Below are positions 1 through 13,639 of a DNA stretch of 64,000 bases, one piece after another (the first letter of the stretch is position 1; every line of letters begins with the position of its first letter). The notes beneath the pieces were generated by a model. The model searched no databases and was not told the origin of the DNA. It saw only the letters and a list, made by a program, of their open reading frames with translations. The DNA is from Nemopilema nomurai (taxonomy: Eukaryota; Cnidaria; Scyphozoa; Rhizostomeae; Rhizostomatidae): the NCBI GenBank assembly GCA_003864495.1, contig ML133413.1, positions 299,767 to 363,766 of the forward strand, in the 5' to 3' direction. The position numbers and the translations under genes are program-made.

Positions 1-3000
1 ATTGTAGTAATCGATAGTAATGAATGTAAATAATCGTTTTAAATGAATCATTGTAAATGCCCGTTAGTGCCTTTTTACAATTGTACAATGTAAAAAACCA
101 ATTATTGAATGGTAGCATGTTGTTGTATAATAATTGTAGTAATCATAGTTAATGAATGTAAATAATCGTTTTAAAAGAATCATTTAAATGCCCGATCGTG
201 CCTTTTTCCAATTGTATAGATGTAAAAAACCAATTTATGTGAATTGGTAGCATGTTTGTTGTATAATGATTGTAGTAATCGATAGTAATGAATGTAAATA
301 TTCGTTTTGAAGTTAATTCATTGTAAATGCCCGTTAGTGCCTTTTTTCCAATTGTAGTTGATGTAAAAACCAATTTATGTTGAATTGTAGCATGTTTGTT
401 TCGATTGTAGTAATCCATAGTTAATGAATGTAAATAATACGTTTTAAATAATCACTTTAAAGGCCCGATCGTGCCTTTTTACAAGTGTACTAGATGAAAA
501 AACCAATGTTATGTTGAATGGTAGCATGTTGTTTCGTATAATAAGTGTAGTAATCCATAGTTAATGAATGTAAATAATACGTTTTAAAATGAATCACTTT
601 AAAGGCCCGATGTGCCTTTTTACAAGTGTACTAGATGTAAAAAACCAATTTATGTTGAATTGGTAGCATGTTTGTTTCGTATAATAATTGTAGTAATCTA
701 TAGTTAATGAATGTAATTCGTTTTAAAATGAATCTTTAAAGCCCGATCGTGCCTTTTTACAAGTGTACTAGATGTAAAAAACCAATTATGTTGAATTGGT
801 AGCATGTTGTTTCGTATAATAATTGTAGTAATCCATAGTTAATGAATGTAAATAATACGTTTTAAAATGAATCACTTTAAAGGCCCGATCGTGCCTTTTT
901 ACAAGTGTACTAGATGTAAAAACCAATTTATGTTGAATTGGTAGCATGTTTGTTTCGTATAATAATTGTAGTAATCCATAGTTATGAATGTAAATAATAC
1001 GTTTTAAAATGAATCACTTTAAAGGCCCGATCGTGCCTTTTTACAAGTGTACTAGATGTAAAAAACCAATTTATGTTGAATTGGTAGCATGTTGTGTTCG
1101 ATATAATTGTAGTAATCTATAGTTAATGAATGTAAATAATACGTTTTAAAATGAATCACTTTAAAGGCCCAATCGTGCCTTTTTCCAATTGTAGTTGATG
1201 TAAAAAACCAATTTATGTTGAATTGGTAGCATGTTTGTTTCGTATTAATAATTGTAGTAAACCATAGTTAATGAATGTAAATAATACGTTTTAAAATGAA
1301 TCACTTTAAAGGCCCGATCGTGCCTTTTTACAAGTGTACTAGATGTAAAAAACCAATTATGTTGAATTGGTAGCATGTTTGTTTCGTATAATAATTGTAG
1401 TAATCATAGTTAATGAATGTAAATAATACGTTTTAAAATGAATCACTTTAAGGCCCGATCGTGCCTTTTTACAAGTGTACTAGATGTAAAAAACCAATTT
1501 ATGTTGAATTGGTAGCATGTTTGTTTCGTATAATAATTGTAGTAATCTATAGTTAATGAATGTAAATAATACGTTTTAAAATGAATCACTTTAAAGGCCC
1601 GATCGTGCCTTTTTACAAGTGTACTAGATGTAAAAAACCAATTTATGTTGAATTGGTAGCATGTTTGTTTCGTATAATAATTGTAGCAATCTATAGTTAA
1701 TGAATGTAAATAATACGTTTTAAAATGAATCACTTTAAAGGCCCGATCGTGCCTTTTTACAAGTGTACTAGATGTAAAAAACCAATTTATGTTGAATTGG
1801 TAGCATGTTTGTTTCGTATAATAATTGTAGTAATCATAGTTAATGAATGTAAATAATACGTTTTAAAATGAATCACTTTAAAGGCCCGATCGTGCCTTTT
1901 TCAAGTGTACTAGATGTAAAAAACCAATTTATGTTGAATTGGTAGCATGTTTGTTTCGTATAATAATTGTAGTAATCCATAGTTAATGAATGTAAATAAT
2001 TCGTTTTAAAATGAATCACTTTAAAGGCCCGATCGTGCCTTTTTCCAATTGTAGTTGATGTAAAAAACCAATTTATGTTGAATTGGTAGCATGTTTGTTT
2101 CGTGTAATAATTGTAGTAATCCATAGTTAATGAATGTAAATAATACGTTTTAAAATGAATCACTTTAAAGGCCCGATCGTGCCTTTTTACAAGTGTACTA
2201 GATGTAAAAAACCAATTTATGTTGAATTGGTAGCATGTTTGTTTCGTATAATAATTGTAGTAATCTATAGTTAATGAATGTAAATAATACGTTTTAAAAT
2301 GAATCACTTTAAAGGCCCGATCGTGCCTTTTTACAAGTGTACTAGATGTAAAAAACCAATTTATGTTGAATTGGTAGCATGTTTGTTCGTATAATAAGTA
2401 GTAATCCATAGTTAATGAATGTAAATAATACGTTTTAAAATGAATCACTTTAAAGGCCCGATCGTGCCTTTTTCCAATTGTACTAGATGTAAAAAACCAA
2501 TTTATGTTGAATTGGTAGCATGTTTGTTTCGTATAATAATTGTAGTAATCATAGTTAATGAATGTAAATAATACGTTTTAAAATGAATCACTTTAAAGGC
2601 CCGATCGTGCCTTTTTACAAGTGTACTAGATGTAAAAAACCAATTTATGTTGAATTGGTAGCATGTTTGTTCGTATAATAATTGTAGTAACCATAGTTAA
2701 TGAATGTAAATAATACGTTTTAAAATGAATCACTTTAAAGGCCCGATCGTGCCTTTTTACAAGTACTAGATGTAAAAAACCAATTTATGTTGAATTGGTA
2801 GCATGTTTGTTTCGTATAATAATTGTAGTAATCATAGTTAATGAATGTAAATAATACGTTTTAAAATGAATCACTTTAAAGGCCCGATCGTGCCTTTTTA
2901 CAAGTGTACTAGATGTAAAAAACCAATTTATGTTGAATTGGTAGCATGTTGTTTCGTATAATAATTGTAGTAATATAGTTAATGAATGTAAATAATTCGT

Positions 3001-6000
3001 TTTAAAATGAATCACTTTAAAGCCCGATCGTGCCTTTTTACAAGTGTACTAGATGTAAAAAACCAATTTATGTTGAATTGGTAGCATGTTTGTTTCGTAT
3101 AATAATTGTAGTAATCCATAGTTAATGAATGTAAATAATACGTTTTAAAATGAATCACTTTAAAGGCCCGATCGTGCCTTTTTACAAGTGTACTAGATGT
3201 AAAAAACCAATTTATGTTGAATTGGTAGCATGTTTGTTTCGTATAATAATTGTAGTAACCATAGTTAATGAATGTAAATAATACGTTTTAAAATGAATCA
3301 CTTTAAAGGCCCGATCGTGCCTTTTTACAAGTGTACTAGATGTAAAAAACCAATTTATGTTGAATTGGTAGCATGTTTGTTTCGTATAATAATTGTAGTA
3401 ATCCATAGTTAATGAATGTAAATAATACGTTTTAAAATGAATCACTTTAAAGGCCCGATCGTGCCTTTTTACAAGTGTACTAGATGTAAAAAACCAATTT
3501 ATGTTGAATTGGTAGCATGTTTGTTTCGTATAATAATTGTAGTAATCCATAGTTAATGAATGTAAATAATACGTTTTAAAATGAATCACTTTAAAGGCCC
3601 GATCGTGCCTTTTTACAAGTGTACTAGATGTAAAAAACCAATTTATGTTGAATTGGTAGCATGTTTGTTTCGTATAATAATTGTAGTAATCTATAGTTAA
3701 TGAATGTAAATAATCGTTTTAAAATGAATCACTTTAAAGGCCCGATCGTGCCTTTTTACAAGTGTACTAGATGTAAAAAACCAATTTATGTTGAATTGGT
3801 AGCATGTTTGTTTCGTATAATAATTGTAGTAATCCATAGTTAATGAATGTAAATAATACGTTTTAAAATGAATCACTTTAAAGGCCCGATCGTGCCTTTT
3901 TACAAGTGTACTAGATGTAAAAAACCAATTTATGTTGAATTGGTAGCATGTTTGTTTCGTATAATAATTGTAGTAATCCATAGTTAATGAATGTAAATAA
4001 TACGTTTTAAAATGAATCACTTTAAAGGCCCGATCGTGCCTTTTTACAAGTGTACTAGATGTAAAAAACCAATTTATGTTGAATTGGTAGCATGTTTGTT
4101 TCGTATAATAATTGTAGTAATCCATAGTTAATGAATGTAAATAATACGTTTTAAAATGAATCACTTTAAAGGCCCGATCGTGCCTTTTTACAAGTGTACT
4201 AGATGTAAAAAACCAATTTATGTTGAATTGGTAGCATGTTTGTTTCGTATAATAATTGTAGTAATCTATAGTTAATGAATGTAAATAATACGTTTTAAAA
4301 TGAATCACTTTAAAGGCCCGATCGTGCCTTTTTCCAATTGTAGTTGATGTAAAAAACCAATTTATGTTGAATTGGTAGCATGTTTGTTTCGTATAATAAT
4401 TGTAGTAATCCATAGTTAATGAATGTAAATAATACGTTTTAAAATGAATCACTTTAAAGGCCCGATCGTGCCTTTTTACAAGTGTACTAGATGTAAAAAA
4501 CCAATTTATGTTGAATTGGTAGCATGTTTGTTTCGTATAATAAGTGTAGTAATCCATAGTTAATGAATGTAAATAATACGTTTTAAAATGAATCACTTTA
4601 AAGGCCCGATCGTGCCTTTTTACAAGTGTACTAGATGTAAAAAACCAATTTATGTTGAATTGGTAGCATGTTTGTTTCGTATAATAATTGTAGTAATCAT
4701 AGTTAATGAATGTAAATAATCGTTTTAAAATGAATCACTTTAAAGGCCCGATCGTGCCTTTTTACAAGTGTACTAGATGTAAAAAACCAATTTATGTTGA
4801 ATTGGTAGCATGTTTGTTTCGTATAATAATTGTAGTAATCCATAGTTAATGAATGTAAATAATACGTTTTAAAATGAATCACTTTAAAGGCCCGATCGTG
4901 CCTTTTTACAAGTGTACTAGATGTAAAAAACCAATTTATGTTGAATTGGTAGCATGTTTGTTTCGTATAATAATTGTAGTAATCCATAGTTAATGAATGT
5001 AAATAATACGTTTTAAAATGAATCACTTTAAAGGCCCGATCGTGCCTTTTTACAAGTGTACTAGATGTAAAAAACCAATTTATGTTGAATTGGTAGCATG
5101 TTTGTTTCGTATAATAATTGTAGTAATCCATAGTTAATGAATGTAAATAATACGTTTTAAAATGAATCACTTTAAAGGCCCGATCGTGCCTTTTTACAAG
5201 TGTACTAGATGTAAAAAACCAATTTATGTTGAATTGGTAGCATGTTTGTTTCGTATAATAATTGTAGTAATCTATAGTTAATGAATGTAAATAATACGTT
5301 TTAAAATGAATCACTTTAAAGGCCCAATCGTGCCTTTTTCCAATTGTGTTGATGTAAAAAACCAATTTATGTTGAATTGGTAGCATGTTTGTTTCGTATA
5401 ATAATTGTAGTAACCATAGTTAATGAATGTAAATAATACGTTTTAAAATGAATCACTTTAAAGGCCCGATCGTGCCTTTTTACAAGTGTACTAGATGTAA
5501 AAAACCAATTTATGTTGAATTGGTAGCATGTTTGTTTCGTATAATAATTGTAGTAATCCATAGTTAATGAATGTAAATAATACGTTTTAAAATGAATCAC
5601 TTTAAAGGCCCGATCGTGCCTTTTTACAAGTGTACTAGATGTAAAAAACCAATTTATGTTGAATTGGTAGCATGTTTGTTTCGTATAATAATTGTAGTAA
5701 TCCATAGTTAATGAATGTAAATAATACGTTTTAAAATGAATCACTTTAAAGGCCCGATCGTGCCTTTTTACAAGTGTACTAGATGTAAAAAACCAATTTA
5801 TGTTGAATTGGTAGCATGTTTGTTTCGTATAATAATTGTAGTAATCCATAGTTAATGAATGTAAATAATACGTTTTAAAATGAATCACTTTAAAGGCCCG
5901 ATCGTGCCTTTTTACAAGTGTACTAGATGTAAAAAACCAATTTATGTTGAATTGGTAGCATGTTTGTTTCGTATAATAATTGTAGTAATCTATAGTTAAT

Positions 6001-8240
6001 GAATGTAAATAATACGTTTTAAAATGAATCACTTTAAAGGCCCAATCGTGCCTTTTTCCAATTGTAGTTGATGTAAAAAACCAATTTATGTTGAATTGGT
6101 AGCATGTTTGTTTCGTATAATAATTGTAGTAACCATAGTTAATGAATGTAAATAATACGTTTTAAAATGAATCACTTTAAAGGCCCGATCGTGCCTTTTT
6201 ACAAGTGTACTAGATGTAAAAAACCAATTTATGTTGAATTGGTAGCATGTTTGTTTCGTATAATAATTGTAGTAATCTATAGTTAATGAATGTAAATAAT
6301 ACGTTTTAAAATGAATCACTTTAAAGGCCCGATCGTGCCTTTTTACAAGTGTACTAGATGTAAAAAACCAATTTATGTTGAATTGGTAGCATGTTTGTTT
6401 CGTATAATAATTGTAGCAATCTATAGTTAATGAATGTAAATAATACGTTTTAAAATGAATCACTTTAAAGGCCCGATCGTGCCTTTTTACAAGTGTACTA
6501 GATGTAAAAAACCAATTTATGTTGAATTGGTAGCATGTTTGTTTCGTATAATAATTGTAGTAATCTATAGTTAATGAATGTAAATAATACGTTTTAAAAT
6601 GAATCACTTTAAAGGCCCGATCGTCCTTTTTACAAGTGTACTAGATGTAAAAAAACCAATTTATGTTGAATTGGTAGCATGTTTGTTTCGTAAATAATTG
6701 TAGTAATCCATAGTTAATGAATGTAAATAATACGTTTTAAAATGAATCACTTTAAAGGCCCGATCGTGCCTTTTTACAAGTGTACTAGATGTAAAAAACC
6801 AATTTATGTTGAATTGGTAGCATGTTTGTTTCGTATAATAATTGTAGTAATCCATAGTTAATGAATGTAAATAATACGTTTTAAAATGAATCACTTTAAA
6901 GGCCCGATCGTGCCTTTTTACAAGTGTACTAGATGTAAAAACCCAATTTATGTTGAATTGGTAGCATGTTTGTTTCGTATAATAATTGTAGTAATCCATA
7001 GTTAATGAATGTAAATAATACGTTTTAAAATGAATCACTTTAAAGGCCCGATCGTGCCTTTTTACAAGTGTACTAGATGTAAAAAACCAATTTATGTTGA
7101 ATTGGTAGCATGTTTGTTTCGTATAATAATTGTAGTAATCCATAGTTAATGAATGTAAATAATACGTTTTTAAAATGAATCACTTTAAAGGCCCGATCGT
7201 GCCTTTTTACAAGTGTACTAGATGTAAAAAACCAATTTATGTTGAATTGGTAGCATGTTTGTTTCGTATAATAATTGTAGTAATCCATAGTTAATGAATG
7301 TAAATAATACGTTTTAAAATGAATCACTTTAAAGGCCCGATCGTGCCTTTTTACAAGTGTACTAGATGTAAAAAACCAATTTATGTTGAATTGGTAGCAT
7401 GTTTGTTTCGTATAATAATTGTAGTAATCTATAGTTAATGAATGTAAATAATTCGTTTTAAAATGAATCACTTTAAAGGCCCGATCGTGCCTTTTACAAG
7501 TGTACTAGATGTAAAAAACCAATTTATGTTGAATTGGTAGCATGTTTGTTTCGTATAATAATTGTAGTAATCCATAGTTAATGAATGTAAATAATACGTT
7601 TTAAAATGAATCACTTTAAAGGCCCGATCTTTCCTTTTTACAAGTGTACTAGATGTAAAAAACCAATGTATATTCAATCGATAGCATGTCTGTTGAGCAT
7701 TTTGATTGTAGTAATCGATAGTCATTGAATGTAAATAATACGTTTTAAAATGAATCACTTTAAAGGCCCGATCTTTCCTTTTTACAAGTGTACTAGATGT
7801 AAAAAACCAATGTATATTCAATTGTTAGCATGTTTGTTTCGTATAATAATTGTAGTAATCGATAGTCATTGAATGTAAATAATACGTTTTGAAATGAATC
7901 ACTTTAAAGGCTCGTTAGTACCTTTTTACAATTGTATTGGATGTAAAAAACCAATATATATTCAATCGGTAGCATGTCTGTTGAGTATAATGATTGTAGT
8001 AATCGAAAGTAAATAGTAAATAATTTGTTTCAAAATTAATCATTGTAAGGGTCCGTTAGTGACTTTTTACAGGTGTAGTATATGTAAAAAACCAATATAT
8101 ATTCAATTGATAGAATAAATCTTGTGACATAGGATTGTATTAATCGAAAGTCAATGAATTTAAATAAATCGTTTTAAAATGATTTATTGTAAAGGCTGGA
8201 CAGTTCCTTTTAACAAGTGCAGTAGCTGTATAAAACGTCG
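1..8240. repeat. 144-bp satellite array (about 57 monomers), truncated by the window start
   Basis: The unit is 144 bp and AT-rich. It contains the words GGCCCGATCGTGCC, ACAAGTGTACTAGATG, GAATTGGTAGCATG and TAATGAATGTAAATAAT in that order. Monomers are almost identical from about 3000 to 7640. Those before 3000 carry many one-base losses, and those from 7640 to 8240 are clearly diverged, for example CCAATGTATATTCAATCG in place of CCAATTTATGTTGAATTGG. That is a homogenised core with a decayed edge. Because 144 is divisible by three, one minus-strand frame stays open over many monomers and gives false proteins with a 48-residue period. I regard it as non-coding. Confidence 0.95.
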
Positions 8241-8899
8241 AGCCCTTTTTTAGAAATATATGACGAAGTCGATATTAAAAAAGAGGACACACCAGCAAAA
8301 GCTACCGTAGAGATCATCACTATGAGCTTGGAATGTAAAGTTGATAGCCTAAATTCGTTTAAAAAAACAATTTTAATAAACCTTGCAAAGAAGGCAATTT
8401 TTAATAATTTTTTTTATTAAAGTCGGTAAAATTTGATTAAATTTCCAACAAGGAACTTCTGCACCCGCTATTGAAGCAAAGACCCTGAAATCCCTGAAAA
8501 GAAAAAATATTTGAATATGCGATTGAATAAAAATGTGCCAGTGATTGCTCTGTGCTTTATAAAGGTTTAAAAAGCGGATCAAATTCTGATGACAGGTGTA
8601 AAGCGGCATTGCATCTAATAAATTTGGCAAACTAAACAGGAAATCGACCAAAGTTAAAAATAGATTTATTAAATGATAAAACGCATCGTTTGAAGCGAAG
8701 GTAACCACTAAAACGAACACTCGAGTAAAAATAACGCTACTATCGTTGATGTAAATAACAAAAAGCGATCAAAATCTTACAAACGCATCTCAAAGACGTG
8801 CTTTATCCCAATTAAGTGGCAGTAAAACATCGATTCGGAGACTGAGTTTAAAACCTCGAGACGCAGCAGTGCAGTCAAGTTTGTGTGATTTGCAAAAGG
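8241..8899. other. 5' flank of receptor A, left part of duplicated segment A
   Basis: No gene is supported here. From about 8437 the sequence matches 17224 onward closely, and the word GTAGAGATCAT near 8310 matches one near 16602. The stretch between (8345-8437) corresponds to about 600 bp in copy B, so B has gained or A has lost roughly 500 bp. A reading frame aligned with the N-terminal extension of copy B (SQRRALSQLSGSKTSIR) can be followed from about 8785 to 8915. It has no ATG and falls out of frame with the receptor at a T-run near 8927. Confidence 0.6.
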
Positions 8900-9955
8900 A
8901 TGCAGAGATCATACGGCGGAATATTTTTCTGTACCAGCATTTTGCTGCTTTCACCTCTGAGCGTAGCAGCAAACTCATTGCTGATCTATGGTTTATGCAA
9001 ATCAAGGCAGCTCCAAAACGCCTCTAACAAGCTGATAGTACTAATGTGCATATCCGACTTGTGCCAGGGCATGTTCGTGTTACCAGCATTGGCCATAAGT
9101 CGTGTACCAGGAGCATCAGTGGACCAACATGTGATAAATGCATTCACCTTATTGAGCTACATCTTCATCTACACTTCGATCCAAATAATAATCTGCATAG
9201 CAGTAGATCGTTATATTCACGTTACCAGGTCGAATCTGTTCCAATGGGACATAAAAAATCATCGTCTGGCAATCCTTGTTGTGTTCTGCCTTATAAATGC
9301 ATCTGGAATAGCAGTACTATACATGATTCCCATATTTTGGCTGTTCCTGGCTATTTCCGTTTGTAATTCCCTGGTTTTTTCTGTCTTGTCTATTTTATAT
9401 GTTGTTATGTATAGACGACTTAAACAGCACCAGACTGGTACCCCAATGCTACCCAACAACAGCAAGACAAATGGCTCGGAGCGGAACAGCAATAAAAACG
9501 ATCCGGATAGCAACAGCAATAAAAACGACTCGGAGCACAACAGCAATAAAAACGATCCGGAGAACAACTGCAATAACAACGATCCGGAGGAAAACAGCAA
9601 TAGAAACAACCCGGAGGACAACAGCGAGAAAAACGACCCGGAGCGCAAGTGCAAGAGATTACGTGACGTTAATGCATTCAGAGTGAAACTTTCTGCTATC
9701 AAAACCATCCGCTTGGTGCTAGCATCTATGTTCATCTGCTACATCCCTTACAATGTCATTTACCCTGTTCGAAAATTCTACGTGTTGCAACTCAATCGTC
9801 AGCCAAGCGAGATGCTAAAACTGCTGGCAACACTGAGCGCCTTCTTGGTATTTTGCTCAACGGTCATCGATTCTATTATTATAATCTACGGCAACGCGAG
9901 ATGCCGGAGAGCTGTTTCATTGCTCTTTCGGAAAACAGCAGTTACAAATGGCTGA
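8900..9955 (+). CDS. Rhodopsin-class G-protein-coupled receptor, copy A, single exon
   Basis: A seven-helix plasma-membrane receptor of class A, ligand unknown. I use ATG at 8900 (351 aa); the same frame is open back to a GTG at 8885, which is not a usual animal start. TM1 is about residues 9-32 with Asn25. TM2 is 43-66 with Asp53 in the motif SDL. TM3 is 79-106 ending in DRY (103-105). TM4 and TM5 (122-170) are joined by only a few residues. TM6 contains CYIPYN, and TM7 ends in IIIIYGN where NPxxY is usual. No cysteine is obvious at the top of TM3. Loop three holds six 9-residue repeats rich in Asn, Lys and Asp (residues 196-249), followed by a basic KCKRLR stretch that is typical of G-protein contact regions. 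Copy B at 17527-19139 is a close duplicate. Confidence 0.8.
   Translation: MQRSYGGIFFCTSILLLSPLSVAANSLLIYGLCKSRQLQNASNKLIVLMCISDLCQGMFVLPALAISRVPGASVDQHVINAFTLLSYIFIYTSIQIIICIAVDRYIHVTRSNLFQWDIKNHRLAILVVFCLINASGIAVLYMIPIFWLFLAISVCNSLVFSVLSILYVVMYRRLKQHQTGTPMLPNNSKTNGSERNSNKNDPDSNSNKNDSEHNSNKNDPENNCNNNDPEENSNRNNPEDNSEKNDPERKCKRLRDVNAFRVKLSAIKTIRLVLASMFICYIPYNVIYPVRKFYVLQLNRQPSEMLKLLATLSAFLVFCSTVIDSIIIIYGNARCRRAVSLLFRKTAVTNG
9485..9646 (+). repeat. Coding 27-bp minisatellite, 6 units, loop three of receptor A
   Basis: Six consecutive 27-nt units, each encoding a 9-residue variant of NSNKNDPEx, lie between TM5 and TM6. The unit order is NSNKNDPDS, NSNKNDSEH, NSNKNDPEN, NCNNNDPEE, NSNRNNPED, NSEKNDPER. 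The array is a whole number of codons, so changes in copy number keep the frame. The homologous array in copy B has 21 units. Confidence 0.95.
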
Positions 9956-9961
9956 AGCGGG

Positions 9962-9967
9962 AATAAA
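9962..9967 (+). terminator. Candidate polyadenylation signal AATAAA of receptor A
   Basis: AATAAA lies seven bases after the stop codon and is conserved in copy B at 19145-19150. A second AATAAA at 10390-10395 is the alternative; its counterpart in copy B near 19570 has lost the hexamer. Confidence 0.35.
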
Positions 9968-11938
9968 GCTACCGATGTATATTAGAGCAAATCAGTGTAT
10001 TGGAAAGGAGGGTCATACCCAGTCAAAGTCGAGCTATAGTCCAAGTAGGTTTACTGAATAAGTCTTTCAACTCCTCGCTCAACACCAAATGCTTGACAAT
10101 GGGAGTGCAAAGCCACTTAGTAATAAGGGACTATCTAGTGGATGTCCTTCTTGTGAAGGCATACATAAACAGGATGGTTTGTATTAACCGAATGCTGGGC
10201 TTCCTTTTGGAATGAGACTCAGATTCATTCTAGCCATTCTCAAGATTTACCAACGATGTTAGAGAAATGCACTGCAGCAAAATGAAGAGAAAATGTCAAT
10301 AATAATCAGAGGAACAGATATAGAAGGCTAGCACTGTGCTAGAAACACATCACCAGGAATGCAAACAAACCAGAAGACTTGCTCTAATCAATAAAATATG
10401 CATCACTTGAAACTCATAATTGTTTATGAAAATATACATTTCAATGTGAATAGTTATTAAAAGTTATTGTAAAGTAGCAAGAGTTTCTTTGATCATTAGA
10501 TTTTTCAGCATAATTCATTCCTCTATTCCAACTGGTAAAATAAAAGGAATAGTGTCATTGAATCATTCTTCCTGTCCAGCTATTTCTAAAGCTAGAAATA
10601 AACTCTTCTGCTCATTACCTTAGTTAAAGCATAACTTGAATAGTATATCAAAAGAGGAAATTTTTTATTGTATTGTGGTAACTTTATGAGGTGTTAATAT
10701 CATGAGCATGATCTTCCTTGTGCAAAAACTGCATGTGTCAAATAGGAAATATACATAACAGCAATAGTGGAAAGGTGTCACTGTCCTTTTTAACTCCAAG
10801 CCATTAAATCCCTTAATATCAGAAAACATTTGCACTCAGTTAAACAAGTTAAAGTATATTTAGGCAGGGAATCTTATGGAATAAGCAGCAGAAGAGATAA
10901 AGCAGTTGGTGATTGTAATCATTATTAGTTATTATCATCATCATTATGATTAGGTAATTGTTATTACAATACATGTATACACCATTTGATGGTTTATTTT
11001 CTATTACGCTTGACAAAAAAATTAATCACTTTAAGTATTGCACAAAATAAAGAGCCAATTTGATGGGGAAACATTTGCTATATTCCACTTTTAACATCTT
11101 CCTCAATTTCCCATCAATTGTTCAATAATTAGAGCAGATTGTATTTTGTTGCTCTTGAATTTCAATGCTTTCACCATCCTTGAAAATAAAACAGTTTATG
11201 CTACCATGATGGAAATGCCCCATTTCTATTAGAAGCTGAAGCTTTACTTTAGCAGTAAACTCTTCACTGAACTTTAGGGAAGATTTGAGACAGAAATCAA
11301 CTGACTGAACATTTCATTCCTATTTCATTACTTTACTCCCTGATCACATCCCATTCCTTAGTAACTTGTAAAACATATGTTTCATCTATTGTTTTAAGAT
11401 ATAGAATCTACCAAATAAATTTGCATTTTACACCAAAAAACAAATATGTTTCCCTCAAAACAAAGAAAGCGGTTTTATCAACGAATTTACATGAATTTTT
11501 TTAAAAGAAAATAGTTTGGTTCTTCTTGATATTTTTTCGTAGAAGGCATGTTTCAGGGTTGTACCCCGAAAAAGTAACAATACAAATTTTGACACCACTG
11601 TCAAAAGTCCCCCGCACGGAACGGTACGCAAGAGTAAAAATGACTACCCAGTGACAAGGCCAAAGTATTGAGTTGGAAATGGAAATTTCAGTCTCAGGGA
11701 TTCGATAAAATTAGGAAAGCACAGTAAAGACAATTATATAATGCAGAATTGACTGTTAAATTTACGTCACCTGATTTAGAAGTTTGAGGTTGGGAAGTAT
11801 TCAATCGATCTCGGTAATGCTTGGTAACAACTAAAACTCTGGATTTGACTACACACTACTTCCCGCCAATTACAAACACACAATCAAATACACAAACGAG
11901 GTTACATTGTTTACTTACGTGTCTGGTGGCGAGTAACC
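9968..11938. other. 3' flank of receptor A, duplicated with 19151-21276
   Basis: No gene seen. It aligns with the 3' flank of copy B over its whole length. Matching landmarks include CAGTCAAAGTCGAGCTATAG (10020 and 19203), GCACGGAACGGTACGCAAGAG (near 11613 and 20950) and the closing TTTACTTACGTGTCT. Homology ends abruptly after GGTGGCGAGTAAC at about 11938. Most differences are small indels. Confidence 0.8.
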
Positions 11939-12014
11939 GAGTAACCTTTACGTGAATTAAATACTTGGCTGTAACGAGGAATTTGTTAGGGCCAAATACA
12001 AGGATTAATTTAAA

Positions 12015-12257
12015 GTGCAGTGATGAACAATTTGTGCAGTGATGAATTGAGAACGTGCAGTGATGAATTTAAAAATGTGCAGTGATGAATTTAAAAATGT
12101 GCAGTGATGAATTTAAAAATGTGCAGTGATGAATTTAAAAATGTGCAGTGATGAATTTAAAAATGTGCAGTGATGAATTTAAAAATGTGCAGTGATGAAT
12201 TTAAAAATGTGCAGTGATGAATTTAAAAATGTGCAGTGATGAATTTAAAAATGTGCA
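12015..12257. repeat. 22-bp minisatellite, about 11 copies
   Basis: The unit is GTGCAGTGATGAA followed by TTTAAAAAT. Copy starts are at 12015, 12034 and 12055, then every 22 bases to a partial last copy at 12253. The first two are slightly shorter and diverged, and the rest are identical. The array begins about 75 bp after the end of duplicated segment A. The core GTGCAGTGATGAA also occurs alone near 13500. Confidence 0.95.
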
Positions 12258-13639
12258 TGTGAGTTGGATGTTTTCAGGATAAAGACAAATGAATACAAAC
12301 CATCATTGAGAATCAAATGAGATAATGTAATCAAGCTGCAAGTGGAACTCAACTTAAACCAACTTTAACAAATAACAATATAAATAGTATACAGTTGGTC
12401 ACAAACGCACTTTATAACGACTTTGAATTTGAAAGTCCGTATGCTAGTTATAAGACGTGGCAACAAGACTCAGCCAACTCAGCACGAGTTTGCGCATCCC
12501 TTTGTTCAACGATATTTCAATTAGATGCATCAGTGCTTGCTGTTAGGTTTCATTGGCCATTTTCTAGACTATATGATAACCAAACGAATTATAAATGGTT
12601 ATATGATAACCAAACAAATGGGGAAGTTAAATAGATTTAAATGCTTAGATTTTCCGAAATTATGTTTGAATTTGGGGGCGTTCAAAAGGAATTTTGCATG
12701 GAATACATAATTAGGGGTGTTAATGAATGGAAATGAGTATGCAAAACTGCTTAAAATTGGAGTCCCCCCCCCCCCATTTTTGCATTGCACGGCGAAAAAG
12801 ACCCAATGCCATTACCACAATCAAATGGTCTGCTTTCTCTTTGTTTTGTATGAAACATAATACACCACAATAAATGGAGTGAATACCATTTCTACTTTTG
12901 TTTTATATATGGATAAGGACCTTTTTGGTTTGGGTGTTCATAAAGTTAGCCAGGCATAGTTTTAAAAGATTAGTAGATGTTACAGATTTGTATTATTCAG
13001 TTAAAGAAGACAAACCTCATATCATATGAAAGAATGTTTAAAATATAGTAAGGCTAATGTTTTGGATAGTTCTTAGACAGATTGAAATATTCAACAAGAT
13101 TAGAGATCTAGTCTCTAAAAGACAGCTTTTATGAAAGAAACAGCTAGAAACAGTTAATCTGCCTGAAAAGGATCAATCAATAACTTATAAACGCGATAAC
13201 TTGAATTCCATTTCATTTCCCCCATTCCCAAGAAATACTATATTGACTCCATAGGGTGGAAATGAAGAAAAACTTCCCTATATCAGGTTTGCTACTCTGT
13301 TTTATTTGATCACGTTTGATATGTTCTGGTCAGATGTATACATATAATCAGTGGTGAGTAGTTAGGCTAAATTACACTGAAAGTGTTGAAAAAAATAATG
13401 TCATACATTTTTGTCTCTCCAAGAAAGGACAAGTCAAATCTTAGCACACTCCTAACCACACCCAATTTGGCCCCGAAAATCTGCGATTTACGCTGTTTTG
13501 TGCAGTGATGAAAATTCCTTAAATTAATGCCTGGCCAAGAAGGAACTAGAAAGGGTGTTTAAAAATTTCTTTGTCAGTAAAGCATTAAAATGATCGCTGT
13601 CTGAATCCGTTCCTTGAAAACCTCTTGTTAAAACATTAC
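12258..13639. other. Intergenic DNA without a supported gene
   Basis: Open frames here are at most 79 codons, mutually overlapping, with no recognisable domain. There is a short tandem word ATATGATAACCAAACRAAT near 12570-12620 and a run of ten or more C at 12766. A lone copy of the 12-kb minisatellite core sits near 13500. Confidence 0.6.

Noticed and set aside
1443..7821. Long minus-strand reading frames with a 48-residue period
   Set aside because: They are by-products of a 144-bp tandem satellite; the frame breaks at any one-base indel and no domain or start context supports translation.
1..8240. CRISPR-like array
   Set aside because: The whole 144-bp unit repeats, there are no unique spacers, and the genome is eukaryotic.
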